Below are positions 17,762 to 32,415 of a DNA stretch of 64,000 bases, one piece after another (the first letter of the stretch is position 1; each line of letters starts with the position of its first letter). Under the pieces are notes generated by a model. The model did not search any database. It had not been told where the DNA came from and saw only the letters and a program-made list of their open reading frames with translations. Origin of the DNA: Mycobacterium sp. HUMS_12744610 (GTDB taxonomy: Bacteria; Actinomycetota; Actinomycetes; Mycobacteriales; Mycobacteriaceae); the NCBI RefSeq assembly GCF_041206865.1, contig NZ_JBGEDP010000001.1, forward strand, positions 2,914,001 through 2,978,000, given 5' to 3'. Made by a program: the position numbers and the translations under genes.

Positions 17762-20587
17762 GTGCCAGACCACTCGCCTTTCGCAACCCGTCACATCGGC
17801 CCCGACAGCCAGGCCGTCGCGGCCATGCTCGCGGTCATCGGCGTCGACTCGCTCGACGAACTGGCCGCCAAGGCCGTGCCGGGCCGCATCCTCGACAAGC
17901 TCACCGACGGCGGCGCCGCTCCCGGTCTCGACGCGCTGCCCCCGGCCGCCACCGAGACCGAGGCGCTGGCCGAGCTCCGCGCGCTGGCCGAGGCGAACAC
18001 CGTGGCCGTGTCGATGATCGGGCAGGGCTACTACGACACGCTCACCCCACCGGTGTTGGTGCGCAACATCATGGAGAACCCGGCCTGGTACACCGCCTAC
18101 ACCCCGTACCAACCCGAGATCAGTCAGGGCCGCCTGGAGGCGCTGCTGAACTTCCAGACGATGGTGGCCGATCTGACCGGGCTCGAGATCGCGAACGCGT
18201 CGATGCTCGACGAGGGGACCGCGGCCGCCGAGGCGATGACGCTGATGCACCGCGCCACCCGGGGCACGTCGCACCGGCTGGCCGTCGACGTCGACGTCTT
18301 CACCCAGACCGCCGCGGTGCTGGCCACGCGGGCCCGACCGCTGGGAATCGAGATCGTCACCGCCGACCTGCGCGAGGGGCTGCCGGACGGCGAGTTCTTC
18401 GGGGTGGTCGCGCAGCTGCCCGGCGCCAGCGGCCGGGTCACGGACTGGGCCGGCCTGGTGGCGCAGGCGCACGACCGCGGGGCGCTGGTCGCCATCGGCG
18501 CCGACCTCCTGGCGTGCACGCTGATCACCCCGCCCGGCGAGATCGGCGCCGACGTTGCGTTCGGCAGCAGCCAGAGGTTCGGTGTCCCAATGGGATTCGG
18601 GGGCCCGCATGCCGGATACCTGTCGGTGCATGCCCAGCATGCGCGTCAACTGCCGGGCCGGCTGGTCGGGGTGTCCGTCGACGACGACGGCAACCCGGCG
18701 TACCGGCTGGCGCTGCAGACGCGCGAGCAGCACATCCGCCGCGACAAGGCGACGAGCAACATCTGCACCGCGCAGGTGCTGCTCGCGGTGATGGCCGCCA
18801 TGTACGCCGCCTACCACGGCGCCGAGGGGCTGACCGCAATCGCCCGCCGGGTGCACGGTCACGCCGAGGCGATCGGCGCCGGACTCGGCGACGCCGTGGT
18901 GCACGACACGTACTTCGACACCGTCCTGGCCCGGGTGCCGGCGCGCGCCGACGCCGTCGTCGCCGCGGCGAAGGTCAAGGGCATCAACGTGTGGCGCGTC
19001 GACGCCGACCATGTGTCGGTCGCGTGCGACGAAGCCACCACGGCCGACCACGTGGCGGCGGTGCTGGAGGCGTTCGGGGTGCCGCCCGCCGAACCGGTGT
19101 GCGTCGACATCGCAACCCGCACTTCGGAGTTCCTGACCCATCCGGCGTTCGCGCAGTACCGCACCGAGACCGCGATGATGCGTTACCTGCGCACCCTCGC
19201 GGACAAGGACATCGCCCTGGACCGCAGCATGATCCCGCTCGGCTCGTGCACGATGAAGCTCAACGCGGCCGCCGAGATGGAGCCGATCACCTGGCCGGAG
19301 TTCGCGCGCCAGCATCCGTTCGCCCCGGCATCCGACACGCGCGGGCTGCGTCACCTGATCGCCGATCTGGAGCGCTGGCTGGTGCAGATCACCGGGTACG
19401 ACGCGGTGTCGCTGCAACCCAACGCCGGCTCGCAGGGCGAATACGCGGGCCTGTTGGCGATCCGCGACTACCACGCCAGCCGGGGCGAGCCGCACCGCGA
19501 CGTCTGCCTGATCCCGTCCAGCGCGCACGGCACCAACGCCGCGTCGGCGGCGCTGGCCGGCATGCGGGTGGTCGTGGTGGCCTGCCGCGATAACGGAGAC
19601 GTCGACCTCGACGACCTGCGTGCCAAGGTCGCCGAGCACGCCGACCGGTTGGCCGCGCTGATGATCACCTACCCGTCCACGCACGGGGTGTTCGAGCACG
19701 ACGTCGCCGACATCTGCGCGGTCGTACACGACGCCGGCGGCCAGGTCTACATTGACGGCGCGAACCTCAACGCGCTCGTCGGGCTGGCCCGGCCCGGCAG
19801 GTTCGGCGGCGACGTGAGCCACCTGAACCTGCACAAGACGTTTTGCATCCCGCACGGGGGCGGCGGCCCGGGCGTCGGGCCGGTGGCGGCGCGGTCGCAC
19901 CTCGCGCCGTTCCTGCCGGGGCACCCGTTCGCCCCCGAACTGCCCGGCGGCCACCCGGTGGCGTCGGCGCCGTACGGCTCGGCCTCGATCCTGCCGATCA
20001 CCTGGGCCTACATCAGGATGATGGGCGCGCAGGGGCTGCGCACGGCCTCCCTGGTCGCGATCGCCTCGGCCAACTACATCGCCCGGCGTCTCGACGAGTA
20101 CTTCCCGGTGCTCTACACCGGCGAGAACGGCATGGTCGCCCACGAGTGCATCCTCGATCTGCGCGCGATCACCAAGGCGACCGGCGTGACCGTCGACGAC
20201 GTCGCGAAACGCCTGGCCGACTACGGTTTCCACGCGCCCACGATGAGCTTTCCGGTGGCCGGCACGCTCATGGTCGAGCCTACCGAGAGCGAGACCCTGA
20301 CCGAAGTCGACGCGTTCTGCGAAGCCATGATCGCCATCCGCGGCGAGATCGACCGCGTCGGTTCGGGGGAGTGGACCGTCGACGACAATCCGCTGCGGGG
20401 CGCACCGCACACCGCCGAGTGTCTGCTGGTCGCCGACTGGGACCACCCGTACACCCGCGAGGAGGCGGCCTACCCGCTCGGCAAGGGCTTCCGGACCAAG
20501 GTGTGGCCACCGGTGCGGCGCATCAACGGCGCCTACGGCGACCGCAACCTGGTCTGCTCGTGTCCCCCGGTGGAGGAGTTCGCGTAG
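17762..20587 (+). CDS. gcvP: Glycine dehydrogenase (decarboxylating), P protein
   Basis: A 941-residue single-chain P protein that decarboxylates glycine and loads the aminomethyl group on lipoyl-GcvH. The PLP lysine is in [16 protein letters not shown] at about residue 692. GTG 17762 follows AGGAG by 7 bases. The N-terminal half begins [13 protein letters not shown], as in the family. In M. tuberculosis the gene is called gcvB (Rv1832). Control by the tandem glycine riboswitch directly upstream is expected. Convergent with the VWA gene, 18 bp apart. Confidence 0.96.
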   Translation: MPDHSPFATRHIGPDSQAVAAMLAVIGVDSLDELAAKAVPGRILDKLTDGGAAPGLDALPPAATETEALAELRALAEANTVAVSMIGQGYYDTLTPPVLVRNIMENPAWYTAYTPYQPEISQGRLEALLNFQTMVADLTGLEIANASMLDEGTAAAEAMTLMHRATRGTSHRLAVDVDVFTQTAAVLATRARPLGIEIVTADLREGLPDGEFFGVVAQLPGASGRVTDWAGLVAQAHDRGALVAIGADLLACTLITPPGEIGADVAFGSSQRFGVPMGFGGPHAGYLSVHAQHARQLPGRLVGVSVDDDGNPAYRLALQTREQHIRRDKATSNICTAQVLLAVMAAMYAAYHGAEGLTAIARRVHGHAEAIGAGLGDAVVHDTYFDTVLARVPARADAVVAAAKVKGINVWRVDADHVSVACDEATTADHVAAVLEAFGVPPAEPVCVDIATRTSEFLTHPAFAQYRTETAMMRYLRTLADKDIALDRSMIPLGSCTMKLNAAAEMEPITWPEFARQHPFAPASDTRGLRHLIADLERWLVQITGYDAVSLQPNAGSQGEYAGLLAIRDYHASRGEPHRDVCLIPSSAHGTNAASAALAGMRVVVVACRDNGDVDLDDLRAKVAEHADRLAALMITYPSTHGVFEHDVADICAVVHDAGGQVYIDGANLNALVGLARPGRFGGDVSHLNLHKTFCIPHGGGGPGVGPVAARSHLAPFLPGHPFAPELPGGHPVASAPYGSASILPITWAYIRMMGAQGLRTASLVAIASANYIARRLDEYFPVLYTGENGMVAHECILDLRAITKATGVTVDDVAKRLADYGFHAPTMSFPVAGTLMVEPTESETLTEVDAFCEAMIAIRGEIDRVGSGEWTVDDNPLRGAPHTAECLLVADWDHPYTREEAAYPLGKGFRTKVWPPVRRINGAYGDRNLVCSCPPVEEFA

Positions 20588-20605
20588 TCCGGCGGCGAGC
20601 TCGGC

Positions 20606-22681
20606 TCAGCTCAGGAACGTGTTGACCGCGGCGGCGAGGCCGGGGGAGGCCGACGTCGGCAGGTTCTGGTAGCCACCACCGCTGAGCCGGGCGACGGCTT
20701 CCCAGGTCGGGCGGTCGGGGTCGGCGCCGAAGTCGATGACGTTGACCGCGATCGGCTTGGCCGGGTCGGCGCTGGTGCGGATGAAGTCCTGCAGGCCCGC
20801 CCCGTCGAGCGTCTTGTCGGTGTGCGGCCCAGCGGTGATGACCAGGATGGAGTTCGCCTGGCCGGCACGGTAACTGGCCTGCCGCTCCTGATAGATCATG
20901 CGCAGCGTCGTGAACGAGACCGCGCCGCCCGGCGAGGAGTACTGCTTGTCCAGGGCGGCAATCAGCGCCGCCGTCCGCGGCTGGCCGTTGACGGGGTCGG
21001 ACAGCGGTCCGGTCGCCACCTCCGCCCGGCCCTCGTGACCGTCGAACGTCCACAGCCCGAGGACGTCGGAGGGCGGCAGCGCCTTGATCTTGCCCTCGAG
21101 CGCCGCGATCACGTTGGCCAGCCGGGTCTTGCCGCCTTCGTCGGTGGGCATCGACTGGTCGAGCATGATCGTCGCGGCCAGCCCGCTCGACGGCGCGGCC
21201 ATCGCCTCGGCCAGCGTGGCCCGCAGGCCGTCGTCGCCCACCGACAGGGCGGGCGGGAGGGCGGGGAAGCCGGTGACCGGGCTGCTCGGCGGTTTGATGC
21301 CGTTGACCCGGAAGCCGGCTCGGGCCAGCTTGTCGAGTTGCTCGGGCTTGCGCATGAAATGGGCGAACTCGCTACCCGCCGACACCTGCTCCTGCGTCAG
21401 CCACTCGCCGCTGAGAAGCACGGTGGGATAGTCGGCCACCGGCGGCGGTCCGGGCGGCAGCCAAGCACCCAACTTGCCCTTGGCATCCGACAGCGACTGG
21501 CCGCGCTGGAACACCTGCTGCTCGGTGGTGATCACCGCGTGCACCGGCGCGGACGCGGCGTCATCCGCGTCGACCAGCGCGTTCATCGCCTCGACCAACG
21601 AGTCGTCCGCCAGTTTGGGCTGGGAGCCAAGCAGCGTGTGGACCGCGCCGATCCCCTGGGTGGCCGGGGCGCCGGCGGGCGCCGAGGCGACCGCGACCGC
21701 CTCGCCGGCCAGAAACGAGGCGTCCCCGTTGCCGCCCGTCGGCAACGCCAGCCGCAGCGAGCCCCAGCCCGGCAGGTTCAATACGTCCAGGGCGTTCGGG
21801 TTTGCCTGCAGGCCGGGCAGTGCGGCCCAGGTCTGGTCGCTCAGGGCGCGCTCGAGTTCGGGTCGGACGGCAACCACCACCGGCGACGTCACCAGCGACC
21901 GGCTGTCGCTGATCATCTTGGGACCCGTGGCCGCGGCGAGCCGCGCGACGGACACCGAGCTGCCCGGCAGCCACAGCGCCGGCCGCTCGCCCAAGTCGGC
22001 CGGCCACTGGCCGATGAAGCCGCCGAGGACGGCGTCGGCGTTGGCCGCCTTGATCTTCACCACCATGCAGTGATCGCCGACCGGGCCCGCCGACGAGTTG
22101 TAGCTTTCCGCGAGCTGCTGCACCGGATCGGCGATCGACGGGTCGACGATGACCGCGACGTCCTCTCTGCCCCCCACGCAGCGCACCGCGGCGCGGTGCG
22201 AGCGGTTGGACAACGCGTCGCCGAAAAAGCTCCACAGGATCACCGTGCCGACCACCAGGATGACGGCCACCAGCGCCACGATCACGCCGACGCTGACGCC
22301 TCGGCGCCCGCCGACGCTGCGGTGGCCGCCGCGCCAGTCGCCGAGACCCCGGTGCCCGCCCCGGAACAGCGACGGGGCCGCCGCGCTCTCCCGGTCCGCC
22401 GGGCGCGGGGCGAATTCCGGATACTCGTCGGGCGTGCCCGCACCGAACGCGCCGTCGGCGGGGTAGCGCGCCTCGGCGTCGGGAGGTTCCTCCTCGCCGG
22501 CGTCGTCCCCGCCTGCCGCGTCCTCGCCGGGCTCGGGCGGCGAGGCCTCCGGCGCGGGGTAGCCGATGCCGCCCCACGGGTCGGTCGTCCAGGGTCCCGT
22601 CTCGAACCCGTCGCCCGAGCGGTCTTCGTCGGACGGCTGGTCGACGGGCTCGTCGGGGTCGGGCCTGCTGTGCCTACCCAT
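20606..22681 (-). CDS. Membrane-anchored protein with solute-binding-like and VWA domains (Rv1836c-like)
   Basis: A 691-residue protein. Residues 1-125 are acidic and Pro/Gly-rich, presumably cytoplasmic. One transmembrane helix spans about 129-152 (VSVGVIVALVAVILVVGTVI). The outer part resembles a periplasmic binding protein, and the C-terminal third is a von Willebrand A domain whose MIDAS is degenerate (LDQSMP instead of DxSxS). The loss of the last Ser may weaken metal binding. Function unknown; such proteins often take part in envelope complexes. Confidence 0.85.
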   Translation of the reverse strand: MGRHSRPDPDEPVDQPSDEDRSGDGFETGPWTTDPWGGIGYPAPEASPPEPGEDAAGGDDAGEEEPPDAEARYPADGAFGAGTPDEYPEFAPRPADRESAAAPSLFRGGHRGLGDWRGGHRSVGGRRGVSVGVIVALVAVILVVGTVILWSFFGDALSNRSHRAAVRCVGGREDVAVIVDPSIADPVQQLAESYNSSAGPVGDHCMVVKIKAANADAVLGGFIGQWPADLGERPALWLPGSSVSVARLAAATGPKMISDSRSLVTSPVVVAVRPELERALSDQTWAALPGLQANPNALDVLNLPGWGSLRLALPTGGNGDASFLAGEAVAVASAPAGAPATQGIGAVHTLLGSQPKLADDSLVEAMNALVDADDAASAPVHAVITTEQQVFQRGQSLSDAKGKLGAWLPPGPPPVADYPTVLLSGEWLTQEQVSAGSEFAHFMRKPEQLDKLARAGFRVNGIKPPSSPVTGFPALPPALSVGDDGLRATLAEAMAAPSSGLAATIMLDQSMPTDEGGKTRLANVIAALEGKIKALPPSDVLGLWTFDGHEGRAEVATGPLSDPVNGQPRTAALIAALDKQYSSPGGAVSFTTLRMIYQERQASYRAGQANSILVITAGPHTDKTLDGAGLQDFIRTSADPAKPIAVNVIDFGADPDRPTWEAVARLSGGGYQNLPTSASPGLAAAVNTFLS

Positions 22682-22766
22682 ACCGCCGTCCGCCGCCTTT
22701 CCGTCGACTGGTCACGTGAACTGATAGTTCATCGCATCTGCTGCCCGGTCTGGGGCACCGGCGATT

Positions 22767-24953
22767 TTACTGCGCCGCGCGGGCTTTGAACTCGCGCCGG
22801 CGCCGATGCAGGATCGGCTCGGTGTAACCGTTGGGCTGCTGCGCCCCCAGCAGGATCAGGTCCTGGGCGGCCAGGAACGCGATGCTGTCGTCGAAGTTGG
22901 GGGCCATCGGCCGGTACGCCGGGTCGCCCTCGTTCTGCTGATCGACCATCGGGGCCATGCGCTCCAGGCCGGCCCGGACGTCCTCGCTGGTGATGATGCC
23001 GTGGCGCAGCCAGTTGGCCAGCAACTGGCTCGAGATCCGCAGGGTGGCGCGATCCTCCATGAGGTCCACGTTGTGGATGTCGGGCACCTTCGAGGACCCC
23101 ACGCCCTGGTCGATCCAGCGCACCACGTAGCCGAGGATGCCCTGGCAGTTGTTGTCGACCTCCTCGCGGATCTCCTCGGGAGCCCAGGCGAGTTCCTTGG
23201 ACAGGGGGATGGTCAGTAGCTGCTCGACGGTGGCGCGCTTCTTGCCCGCCAGTTCCTCCTGCACCGCGGCCACGTCGACCTTGTGGTAGTGCATCGCGTG
23301 CAGCGTCGCCGCAGTCGGAGAGGGCACCCAGGCGGTGCTGGCACCGGCGCGGGGCTGGGCGATCTTCTGCTCGACCATGTCGGCCATCAGCTCCGTCATC
23401 GTCCACATGCCCTTGCCGATCTGGGCGTGGCCCTCGAAACCCGCCGCCAGACCGACGTCGACGTTGTTGTCTTCGTAGGCCAGGATCCACGGCTGGGTCT
23501 TCATGGCGCCCTTGCGCACCATGGGGCCCGCCTCCATCGACGTGTGGATCTCGTCGCCGGTGCGGTCCAGGAATCCGGTGTTGATGAACACGACCCGGTC
23601 GGCGACCGCCTTGATGCAGGCCTTCAGGTTGAGGGTCGTGCGCCGCTCCTCGTCCATCACGCCGACCTTGATGGTCTTCTGCGGCAGCCCCAGCACGTCC
23701 TCGACCCGGCTGAACAGCTCGGCGGTGAACGCGACCTCGTCGGGGCCGTGCATCTTGGGCTTGACGATGTAGACCGAGCCGGTGCGGCTGTTGGCCAGCG
23801 GGCCGTTGCCGTCCCCGGTCTTGAGCCCGTGGATGGCGCACACCCCGGTGAACAGCGCGTCCTGGATGCCCTCGTATATCTCGTTGCCGTCCGCGTCGAC
23901 GATCGCGTCGTTGGTCATCAGGTGACCGACGTTGCGCACGAACATCAGGCTGCGGCCCGGCAACGTCAGCTCACCGCCGTCGGGGGTGGTGTAGGTGCGA
24001 TCCGGGTTGAGGACGCGGGTGAAGGTCTTGTCGCCCTTGCTGACCTCGGCGGCCAGGTCGCCCTTGTTCAGGCCCAGCCAGTTGCGGTAGGCGCCGACCT
24101 TGTCGTCGGCGTCGACGGCGGACACGGCGTCCTCGAAGTCGATGATCGTGGTGACCGCGGACTCCAGGACCACGTCCTTGATGCCGGCGGCGTCGGTCTT
24201 GCCGATCGGCGACTCCGGGTCGATCTGGATCTCGATGTGCAGGCCATTGTTGACCAGTAGCACCGACCAGTTGGGGGAGCCGAGCTCGCCGCTGTATCCG
24301 ACGAACTTCTCCGGGCCGGCCAATCCGGTGGACCCCGAGCCGGTGTCGAGCTGCAGGCGGCCGTCGACGATGCTCAGGCCGGTAACCTCGGTCCACGAGC
24401 CCGACTCCAGGGGCGCCGCCTCGTCGAGGAATTTGCGGGCGTAGGCGATCACCTTGTCGCCGCGGACCTTGTTGTAGCTGGTGCCCTGCTCGGCGCCGTC
24501 GCTCTCCGGGATGACGTCGGTGCCGTAGAGGGCGTCGTAGAGGGAACCCCAGCGGGCGTTGGCCGCGTTCAGCGCGAACCGGGCATTGGTCACCGGGACC
24601 ACGAGCTGCGGTCCCGCCGTCGTGGTGATCTCGGGGTCGACGTTGGCGGTGGTGATGGTGAAGTCGTCGGGTTCGGGCTGCAGGTAGCCGATCTCGGTGA
24701 GGAACTCGCGGTAGGCCTCCGGGTCGAGGGGCTGGATCACCCGTTGCCGGTGCCACTTGTCGATCTGGGCCTGCAGCTCGTCGCGGCGGTTGAGCAGCTC
24801 CTGGTTCCGCGGGCTGAGGTCAGTGACGACCCTGTCCACGCCCGCCCAGAAGCTGTCCGGGTTGATGTCGGTGCCAGGCAGGGCCTCGTTGTTCACGAAG
24901 TCGTAGAGCACTCGGGCGATTCGCAAGTTCCCCACCGACACGCGATCAGTCAT
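22767..24953 (-). CDS. glcB: Malate synthase G
   Basis: A 728-residue enzyme of the glyoxylate shunt: acetyl-CoA plus glyoxylate gives malate. Conserved segments include [19 protein letters not shown] (catalytic Arg region), [12 protein letters not shown] and [13 protein letters not shown] with the catalytic Asp. ATG 24953 was chosen: GGAGGAGAG lies just upstream and the protein begins [14 protein letters not shown] as in M. tuberculosis; the reading frame extends further but has no support. Where M. tuberculosis has Cys619 (GVGCSK) this protein has Ser-Ser at 620-621. A -10-like TAGGCT lies at 25011-25016. Confidence 0.96.
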   Translation of the reverse strand: MTDRVSVGNLRIARVLYDFVNNEALPGTDINPDSFWAGVDRVVTDLSPRNQELLNRRDELQAQIDKWHRQRVIQPLDPEAYREFLTEIGYLQPEPDDFTITTANVDPEITTTAGPQLVVPVTNARFALNAANARWGSLYDALYGTDVIPESDGAEQGTSYNKVRGDKVIAYARKFLDEAAPLESGSWTEVTGLSIVDGRLQLDTGSGSTGLAGPEKFVGYSGELGSPNWSVLLVNNGLHIEIQIDPESPIGKTDAAGIKDVVLESAVTTIIDFEDAVSAVDADDKVGAYRNWLGLNKGDLAAEVSKGDKTFTRVLNPDRTYTTPDGGELTLPGRSLMFVRNVGHLMTNDAIVDADGNEIYEGIQDALFTGVCAIHGLKTGDGNGPLANSRTGSVYIVKPKMHGPDEVAFTAELFSRVEDVLGLPQKTIKVGVMDEERRTTLNLKACIKAVADRVVFINTGFLDRTGDEIHTSMEAGPMVRKGAMKTQPWILAYEDNNVDVGLAAGFEGHAQIGKGMWTMTELMADMVEQKIAQPRAGASTAWVPSPTAATLHAMHYHKVDVAAVQEELAGKKRATVEQLLTIPLSKELAWAPEEIREEVDNNCQGILGYVVRWIDQGVGSSKVPDIHNVDLMEDRATLRISSQLLANWLRHGIITSEDVRAGLERMAPMVDQQNEGDPAYRPMAPNFDDSIAFLAAQDLILLGAQQPNGYTEPILHRRRREFKARAAQ

Positions 24954-25265
24954 TTCTCTCCTCCGTAACGGGCCTGCTCGCACCTCCGGCCCTCAGCTGG
25001 CAATGGCGTCAGCCTACCGACATGCAGCCTGACGATCGTTCCCCGGCCGACCCGCAGCAGCAGGTCAGGCCCCGCTGACCGCTCCACCGACGACACCGCG
25101 GCGGGCACTGAGGACCACTCGTCGGCAACGCTCGCACCGCGGCGCGAATAGCTCTGACCTCCAGCACGTATCTCTACTGGCAGCCGTAGCGATCATACGG
25201 GTCGGGGCCGCCCTGCCCGCCGGCCACTCCCACCCGGCCCGTGCGGGCCCCGCCGACGCCTCCCG
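24954..25265. other. 312-bp intergenic stretch between glcB and a CNNM gene
   Basis: Holds the glcB leader with GGAGGAGAG and a -10-like TAGGCT (minus strand, 25016-25011). The rest is GC-rich. A minus-strand frame near 25260-25178 is Gly-rich (GGVGGARTGRVGVAGGQGG) and ends in a stop, but has no start of its own. No RNA gene or clear repeat seen. Confidence 0.45.
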
Positions 25266-26306
25266 CTAGGCCTCGTTCATGGCGCCGACCAGGTCTTCGA
25301 CCAGATCTTCCATGGCCACCATCCCGACCACCACGCCGACGTCGTCGGTCACCAGGGCCAGGTGGCTGTTGTTGCGGCGCATCCGGGACAGGGCGTCGGC
25401 CAACGGCAATGACGTGGGCACCCGCGGCAGCGGCCGCACCAGCGCCAGGTCGATCGCGGTCCCGGGGTCGCCGCCGAGGGTGAGCACGTCCTTGATGTGC
25501 AGGTAGCCGATGAAATGGCCGTCCGGGCCCGCCACCGGATACCGGGAGAACCCGGTCTCGGCCAGCGCCTGCTCGACACTGCCGACCGTCGGCCCCGAGT
25601 CAGGCCCGGCCACCGGCACCGCCCGGGTCGCGGCCAGCGGAACGACCACGTCCCCGACCACCCGGTTGCGGACCTGCAGCGCCCGGGTCAACCGGCTGTG
25701 TTCCTCCCGATCCAGCAAACCTTCCGAGACGGATTCGGCGATCATCTCGTTGAGCTCGGCGGTGTTGACCGCGATCTCGAGTTCGTCCTTGGGTTCGACG
25801 CCGATCATCCGCACGACCGCGTTGGCGCAGCGGTTGTAGAACGCGATGAACGGCCGGGCGACGCGCACGTAGGCCAGGTACGGCGGCACCAGCAGCATGG
25901 CCGTGCGTTCGGGACCGGCCAGCGCGATGTTCTTGGGCACCATCTCGCCCAGCAGCACGTGCAGCGTCACCACGATGGCCAGCGCGACGGCGAACGACAC
26001 GGTGTGCAGCAACGTCGGGGGCAGATCGGTCAGCCCGAACCCCGACTGCAGCAGGTCGAACACCGCGGACTCGCCGATCCGGCCGAGCAGCAGGGAGGCG
26101 GCCGTCACCCCCAGTTGGGCGCCGGCCAGCATGGACGATAGCTGCTCCCCGGCGCGGATCACGGTGACCGCCCTGGTCCTGCCCTGCTCGGCCAGCGCTT
26201 CGAGGCGATCCCGGCGCACCGAGATCAGCGAGAACTCCGCCCCGACGAAAAAGGCGTTCACCGCGATCAGCAGCACGGCCAGCAGCAGGCTCATGGTGTC
26301 GCTCAC
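25266..26306 (-). CDS. CNNM/CorC-family membrane protein with CBS pair (Rv1841c-like)
   Basis: A 346-residue protein with a DUF21 membrane domain (first helix [20 protein letters not shown], then [20 protein letters not shown] and [16 protein letters not shown]) and two CBS repeats ([38 protein letters not shown]). Related proteins move Mg or other divalent cations or act as hemolysin-like proteins. It lacks the C-terminal CorC_HlyC domain present in the upstream paralogue. GTG 26306 overlaps the upstream stop as GTGA, so translation is coupled. Confidence 0.9.
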   Translation of the reverse strand: MSDTMSLLLAVLLIAVNAFFVGAEFSLISVRRDRLEALAEQGRTRAVTVIRAGEQLSSMLAGAQLGVTAASLLLGRIGESAVFDLLQSGFGLTDLPPTLLHTVSFAVALAIVVTLHVLLGEMVPKNIALAGPERTAMLLVPPYLAYVRVARPFIAFYNRCANAVVRMIGVEPKDELEIAVNTAELNEMIAESVSEGLLDREEHSRLTRALQVRNRVVGDVVVPLAATRAVPVAGPDSGPTVGSVEQALAETGFSRYPVAGPDGHFIGYLHIKDVLTLGGDPGTAIDLALVRPLPRVPTSLPLADALSRMRRNNSHLALVTDDVGVVVGMVAMEDLVEDLVGAMNEA

Positions 26307-27661
26307 CGGCGGCCCCGCTCCTGCGGGCCGCCCAGCTCGGTCAGCTCGAGCTGGTCGATGCGGTGCCCGTCCATCCGGACCACCGTCGCCTGCCAGCGTC
26401 CCGGCGCGTCGCGCAGCCCGTCGGAATCCAGCGACGTCAGCTCCACGGTCTCGCCGGCCGTCGGGATGTGGCCGAGTTCGCGCAGCACCAGCCCGCCGAT
26501 CGTCTCGTAGGGCCCCTCGGGCCCGCGGTAACCGGTGGCGGTGGCAACCTCGTCGATGCGCAGCAGACCCGCCACCCGCCAGCCGCGGCCGGCCGCCATC
26601 ACGTCCGGGGTCGCGTCGTCGTGCTCGTCGCGGACGTCGCCGACGATCTCCTCGATAAGATCCTCGAGGGTGACCATGCCGGCGGTGCCGCCGTATTCGT
26701 CGACGACCATGGCGGTCTGCAGCTCGCTGGTGCGGATCTGCGCCATCACCGCGTCCCCGTCCAGCGTCGACGGCACCACCGGGACGGGTTGGGCCAACTC
26801 GGTCAGCGGCGTGTGCGCGCGGTCGGCCGGCGGGATCGCGAAAACCTGTTTGACGTGCACGATGCCGACGGTTTCGTCGAGGTCACCGTCGACGATCGGG
26901 AAGCGGGAGAACCCGGACTCGGCGGCCGCCGCGATCAGGTCGGCGACGCTGTCGCCGGTCTGCAGGGCCACGATCTTCGACCTCGGCGTCATCAGTTCCT
27001 CGGCGGTCCGGGTGCCGAACTGCAGCGATCGCCGCACCAGCGAGGCAGTGGCCGCGTCCAGGGCGCCGCTGCGCGCCGAGGTGCGCACCAGCGATAGCAG
27101 CTCTTGCGGCGAGCGGGCCGAACGCAGCTCCTCGGCCGGTTCGATGCCCAGCTTGCGCACGATCCAGTTCGCCGCCCCGTTGGTCACCCGGATGGCGGGG
27201 GTGAGCAGCAGGGAGAACAGCAGCTGCACGGCGACGACGGCGCGCGCGGTCGCCAGCGGACGGGCCACCGCGAGGTATTTGGGCACCAGCTCGCCGAACA
27301 CCATCGACACCGACGTCACGACCACCATCACCAGAAACGCCATGATCACGTCGCCCGCGTGGTCGGACATCCCGAGCGCGTCCAGCCATGGATGCGGCAG
27401 GTCGCCCACCATGGGTTCGGTGAGGTAGCCGGTCACCAACGTGGTGATGGAGATGCCCAGCTGGGCTCCCGAGAGCTGGAACGACAGCGTGTTCTGGGCG
27501 CGCTGGATGAAACGGTCGCGGGGCCCACCGGCGCGGGCGTTGGCCTCTACTGCGCTGCGGTCGAGCGCCGTCAGGGAGAATTCGGCCGCCACGAAGACCG
27601 CGTTGGCGACGATCAGCACGGCGATGGCCAGCACGCTGACCAAACTGGCGGTGAGGTTCAC
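26303..27661 (-). CDS. CNNM/CorC-family membrane protein with CBS pair and CorC domain (Rv1842c-like)
   Basis: A 452-residue protein: DUF21 membrane domain ([53 protein letters not shown]), two CBS motifs ([40 protein letters not shown]), then a CorC_HlyC domain ([16 protein letters not shown] to the end). It heads a two-gene operon with the shorter paralogue. The pair probably forms a heteromeric cation transporter; this is inference. The 194-bp gap upstream holds nothing I can name. Confidence 0.9.
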   Translation of the reverse strand: MNLTASLVSVLAIAVLIVANAVFVAAEFSLTALDRSAVEANARAGGPRDRFIQRAQNTLSFQLSGAQLGISITTLVTGYLTEPMVGDLPHPWLDALGMSDHAGDVIMAFLVMVVVTSVSMVFGELVPKYLAVARPLATARAVVAVQLLFSLLLTPAIRVTNGAANWIVRKLGIEPAEELRSARSPQELLSLVRTSARSGALDAATASLVRRSLQFGTRTAEELMTPRSKIVALQTGDSVADLIAAAAESGFSRFPIVDGDLDETVGIVHVKQVFAIPPADRAHTPLTELAQPVPVVPSTLDGDAVMAQIRTSELQTAMVVDEYGGTAGMVTLEDLIEEIVGDVRDEHDDATPDVMAAGRGWRVAGLLRIDEVATATGYRGPEGPYETIGGLVLRELGHIPTAGETVELTSLDSDGLRDAPGRWQATVVRMDGHRIDQLELTELGGPQERGRR

Positions 27662-27855
27662 GATGTTCCCGGGAACGTCGCGGGTGGCCGCTGCACCCGC
27701 AGGAAAGCGGCCCCGAGGCGTGCCTGCGGCACGTCAACCCCTTCGCTCGACGCCGCGCAGCGGTTTGCTGCGGGCTGGAATTTCACCGGAGATGCCATGG
27801 TAGCGAAGTTCGCGTCCCAGCCGGAACATCCGGTTGCCACGCGTTCAGGGTGGTG

Positions 27856-30800
<2,945 letters not shown>

Positions 30801-30905
30801 GTCTGCGCGCCTCTCAGGTTGGAGAACTTCTGTTGCAAGCCTTCCCGACACACTGTGGCACAGCGGAGTATTCGGTCCTTCGGGGAGTTTCGAGTTGGCC
30901 CGCCG

Positions 30906-31856
30906 CTACAGGTCGAACAGTCGCCGCAACTCGGTGAGCCACGGCACCGCCAGCGCGACGGTGGGCACCACCAGGATGGCGGCCGCCGCCAGGTAGGCGA
31001 CCACCGACAGGGGCAGGCTGTTGCCCCGCCCCGCCAGACGGCGCACCCGCACCACCGTGCTGGGACCGCCGACGGCCAGCGCGCCCGAGGGTGCCGTGCC
31101 CGACGCGCACGCAACCAGCGCCCGCGCCAGGGGGGCGCGCCCGGCGGCGCGCACCGCGGCGTCGTCGGCCAGCAGTTCGACGAGAAGTTGCACGGCGCGC
31201 AGCGCGCTGGTGCTGCGCACGAGCCGGGGGAACGCGGCGTGCACGGCGGTGAACGCCTCCAGCACCAGGTCGTGGCGGGCCCGCAGGTGGGCCCGCTCGT
31301 GAGTGAGGACGGCCGCGACCTCGTCACCGGTGAGCGCGGTCAGCGCCCCTTCGCTGACGACCACCCGGCTGCGCACGCCCGGCAGGCAGTAGGCCAGCGG
31401 CTGCGCCACCCCCAGGACACGCAGGTCCCGGGTCCGTGCGCACGGCTGGACGCGGGCAGCGTCGTGGTCGACCCCGACGAGGTCGACCACCATCCGGTGG
31501 TGCGCCCGCCGGCGCCGGTTGCCGATGACGACGCGCACCACGGCGACGGTCAACCGGACACCGACCAGCACGGTCAGCGCGAAGGCGGCCAGGCACGCCG
31601 CCCACAGCGGCCAGCCGAGCCGGCCCTCGGCCTCGACGACGCCGGCCGTGGGCCGCCCGTCGGAACCCGGCATGAGCAACCGGCTGGCGATCGCGATGCC
31701 GGCGCTGAACGTCGAGAAGACCGCCGCCAGCGCGATGGCCTGCCACAGCACCATCGCGGCACGCGGGGCGCGCAACGGCCAGGTGGCGCGTGCCAGGACG
31801 GCAGGTGCCGGGCCGACCAGCAGCACCGCGAGCAGAGTGAAGGCCAGCGCGGACAC
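30906..31856 (-). CDS. BlaR1-like M56 membrane metalloprotease (Rv1845c-like)
   Basis: A 316-residue membrane protein with the zinc-protease motif in VLTHERAHLRARHD (HExxH) and four to five hydrophobic segments, including a C-terminal one. It lacks the penicillin-binding sensor domain of classical BlaR1, so the signal it senses is unclear. It follows blaI by 14 bases and presumably cleaves BlaI. GTG 31856 matches the conserved start MSALAFTLLAVLL. Confidence 0.9.
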   Translation of the reverse strand: MSALAFTLLAVLLVGPAPAVLARATWPLRAPRAAMVLWQAIALAAVFSTFSAGIAIASRLLMPGSDGRPTAGVVEAEGRLGWPLWAACLAAFALTVLVGVRLTVAVVRVVIGNRRRRAHHRMVVDLVGVDHDAARVQPCARTRDLRVLGVAQPLAYCLPGVRSRVVVSEGALTALTGDEVAAVLTHERAHLRARHDLVLEAFTAVHAAFPRLVRSTSALRAVQLLVELLADDAAVRAAGRAPLARALVACASGTAPSGALAVGGPSTVVRVRRLAGRGNSLPLSVVAYLAAAAILVVPTVALAVPWLTELRRLFDL

Positions 31857-31870
31857 GCTGCCAGTCTCCC

Positions 31871-32287
31871 TCAGGCCTCCGCTGACACGCCAGTAGGTGG
31901 CGTATTGCGTTGGTTTGCTTCCAGTTCGGCGAGCGCACGGCGCAGGGCCTGGGCCTCGTCCGCACCGACCCGCTCGACGAAGTGCACGAGCGCAGCCTGC
32001 CGGCCCCCGGAGCCCTCGGCCTGGGCCAGCGCGTCGACCATCAACCCGGCGACCAGTTCGTCGCGGCCGTGGACCGGCGCATAGCGGTGGGCCCGGTCGT
32101 CGCGGATCTGGGACACCAGGTTCTTCTTGGCCAGCCGCTGCAACACGGTCATCACCGTGGTGTACGCGAGGTCGCGGCGCACCGACAACGCCTCGTGGAC
32201 CTGGCGCACGGTCTGGGGTTCCGGCGTGGACCACAGGTGGTCCATCACGGCGCGCTCCAATTCCCCCAACCGGGTCAGCTTGGCCAT
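31871..32287 (-). CDS. blaI: BlaI-family transcriptional repressor (Rv1846c-like)
   Basis: A 138-residue winged-helix repressor: LGELERAVMDHLWSTPEPQT, VRQVHEALS, YTTVMTVLQRLAKKNLV are the family DNA-binding and dimerisation segments. In M. tuberculosis BlaI represses blaC, the blaI-blaR operon and ATP synthase genes, and is released by beta-lactam exposure. It diverges from the MrsI sRNA. I did not find a clean BlaI operator directly upstream. Confidence 0.93.
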   Translation of the reverse strand: MAKLTRLGELERAVMDHLWSTPEPQTVRQVHEALSVRRDLAYTTVMTVLQRLAKKNLVSQIRDDRAHRYAPVHGRDELVAGLMVDALAQAEGSGGRQAALVHFVERVGADEAQALRRALAELEANQRNTPPTGVSAEA

Positions 32288-32379
32288 AGGCTGCTCATCT
32301 CCTCAACCGTCGCGACAAGCGTACTCCGGCTTACTACCGGCCGTCGTACCGAAAGGCGGCCGGGTCGCCCGCCGGGGGC

Positions 32380-32409
32380 TTGTGAAATTAGGGCAGCCTT
32401 GCCTATGCT
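32380..32409 (+). promoter_or_regulatory. MrsI promoter with overlapping IdeR box
   Basis: -35 TTGTGA (32380-32385), an 18-bp spacer and -10 TATGCT (32404-32409). TTAGGGCAGCCTTGCCTAT (32388-32406) matches the 19-bp IdeR consensus at 13 positions and has TTAGG at its left end and CCTA at its right. It covers the spacer and part of the -10, the position expected for iron-dependent repression. Confidence 0.7.
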
Positions 32410-32415
32410 AGCGGT

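Noticed and set aside
25178..25265. Gly-rich minus-strand segment resembling a PE_PGRS tail
   Set aside because: Under 30 codons, no start, no PE or PPE domain; most likely composition.
32310..32345. BlaI operator upstream of blaI
   Set aside because: GTACT...ACTAC is present but does not form the TACTACA/TGTAGTA type of inverted repeat; too weak to call.
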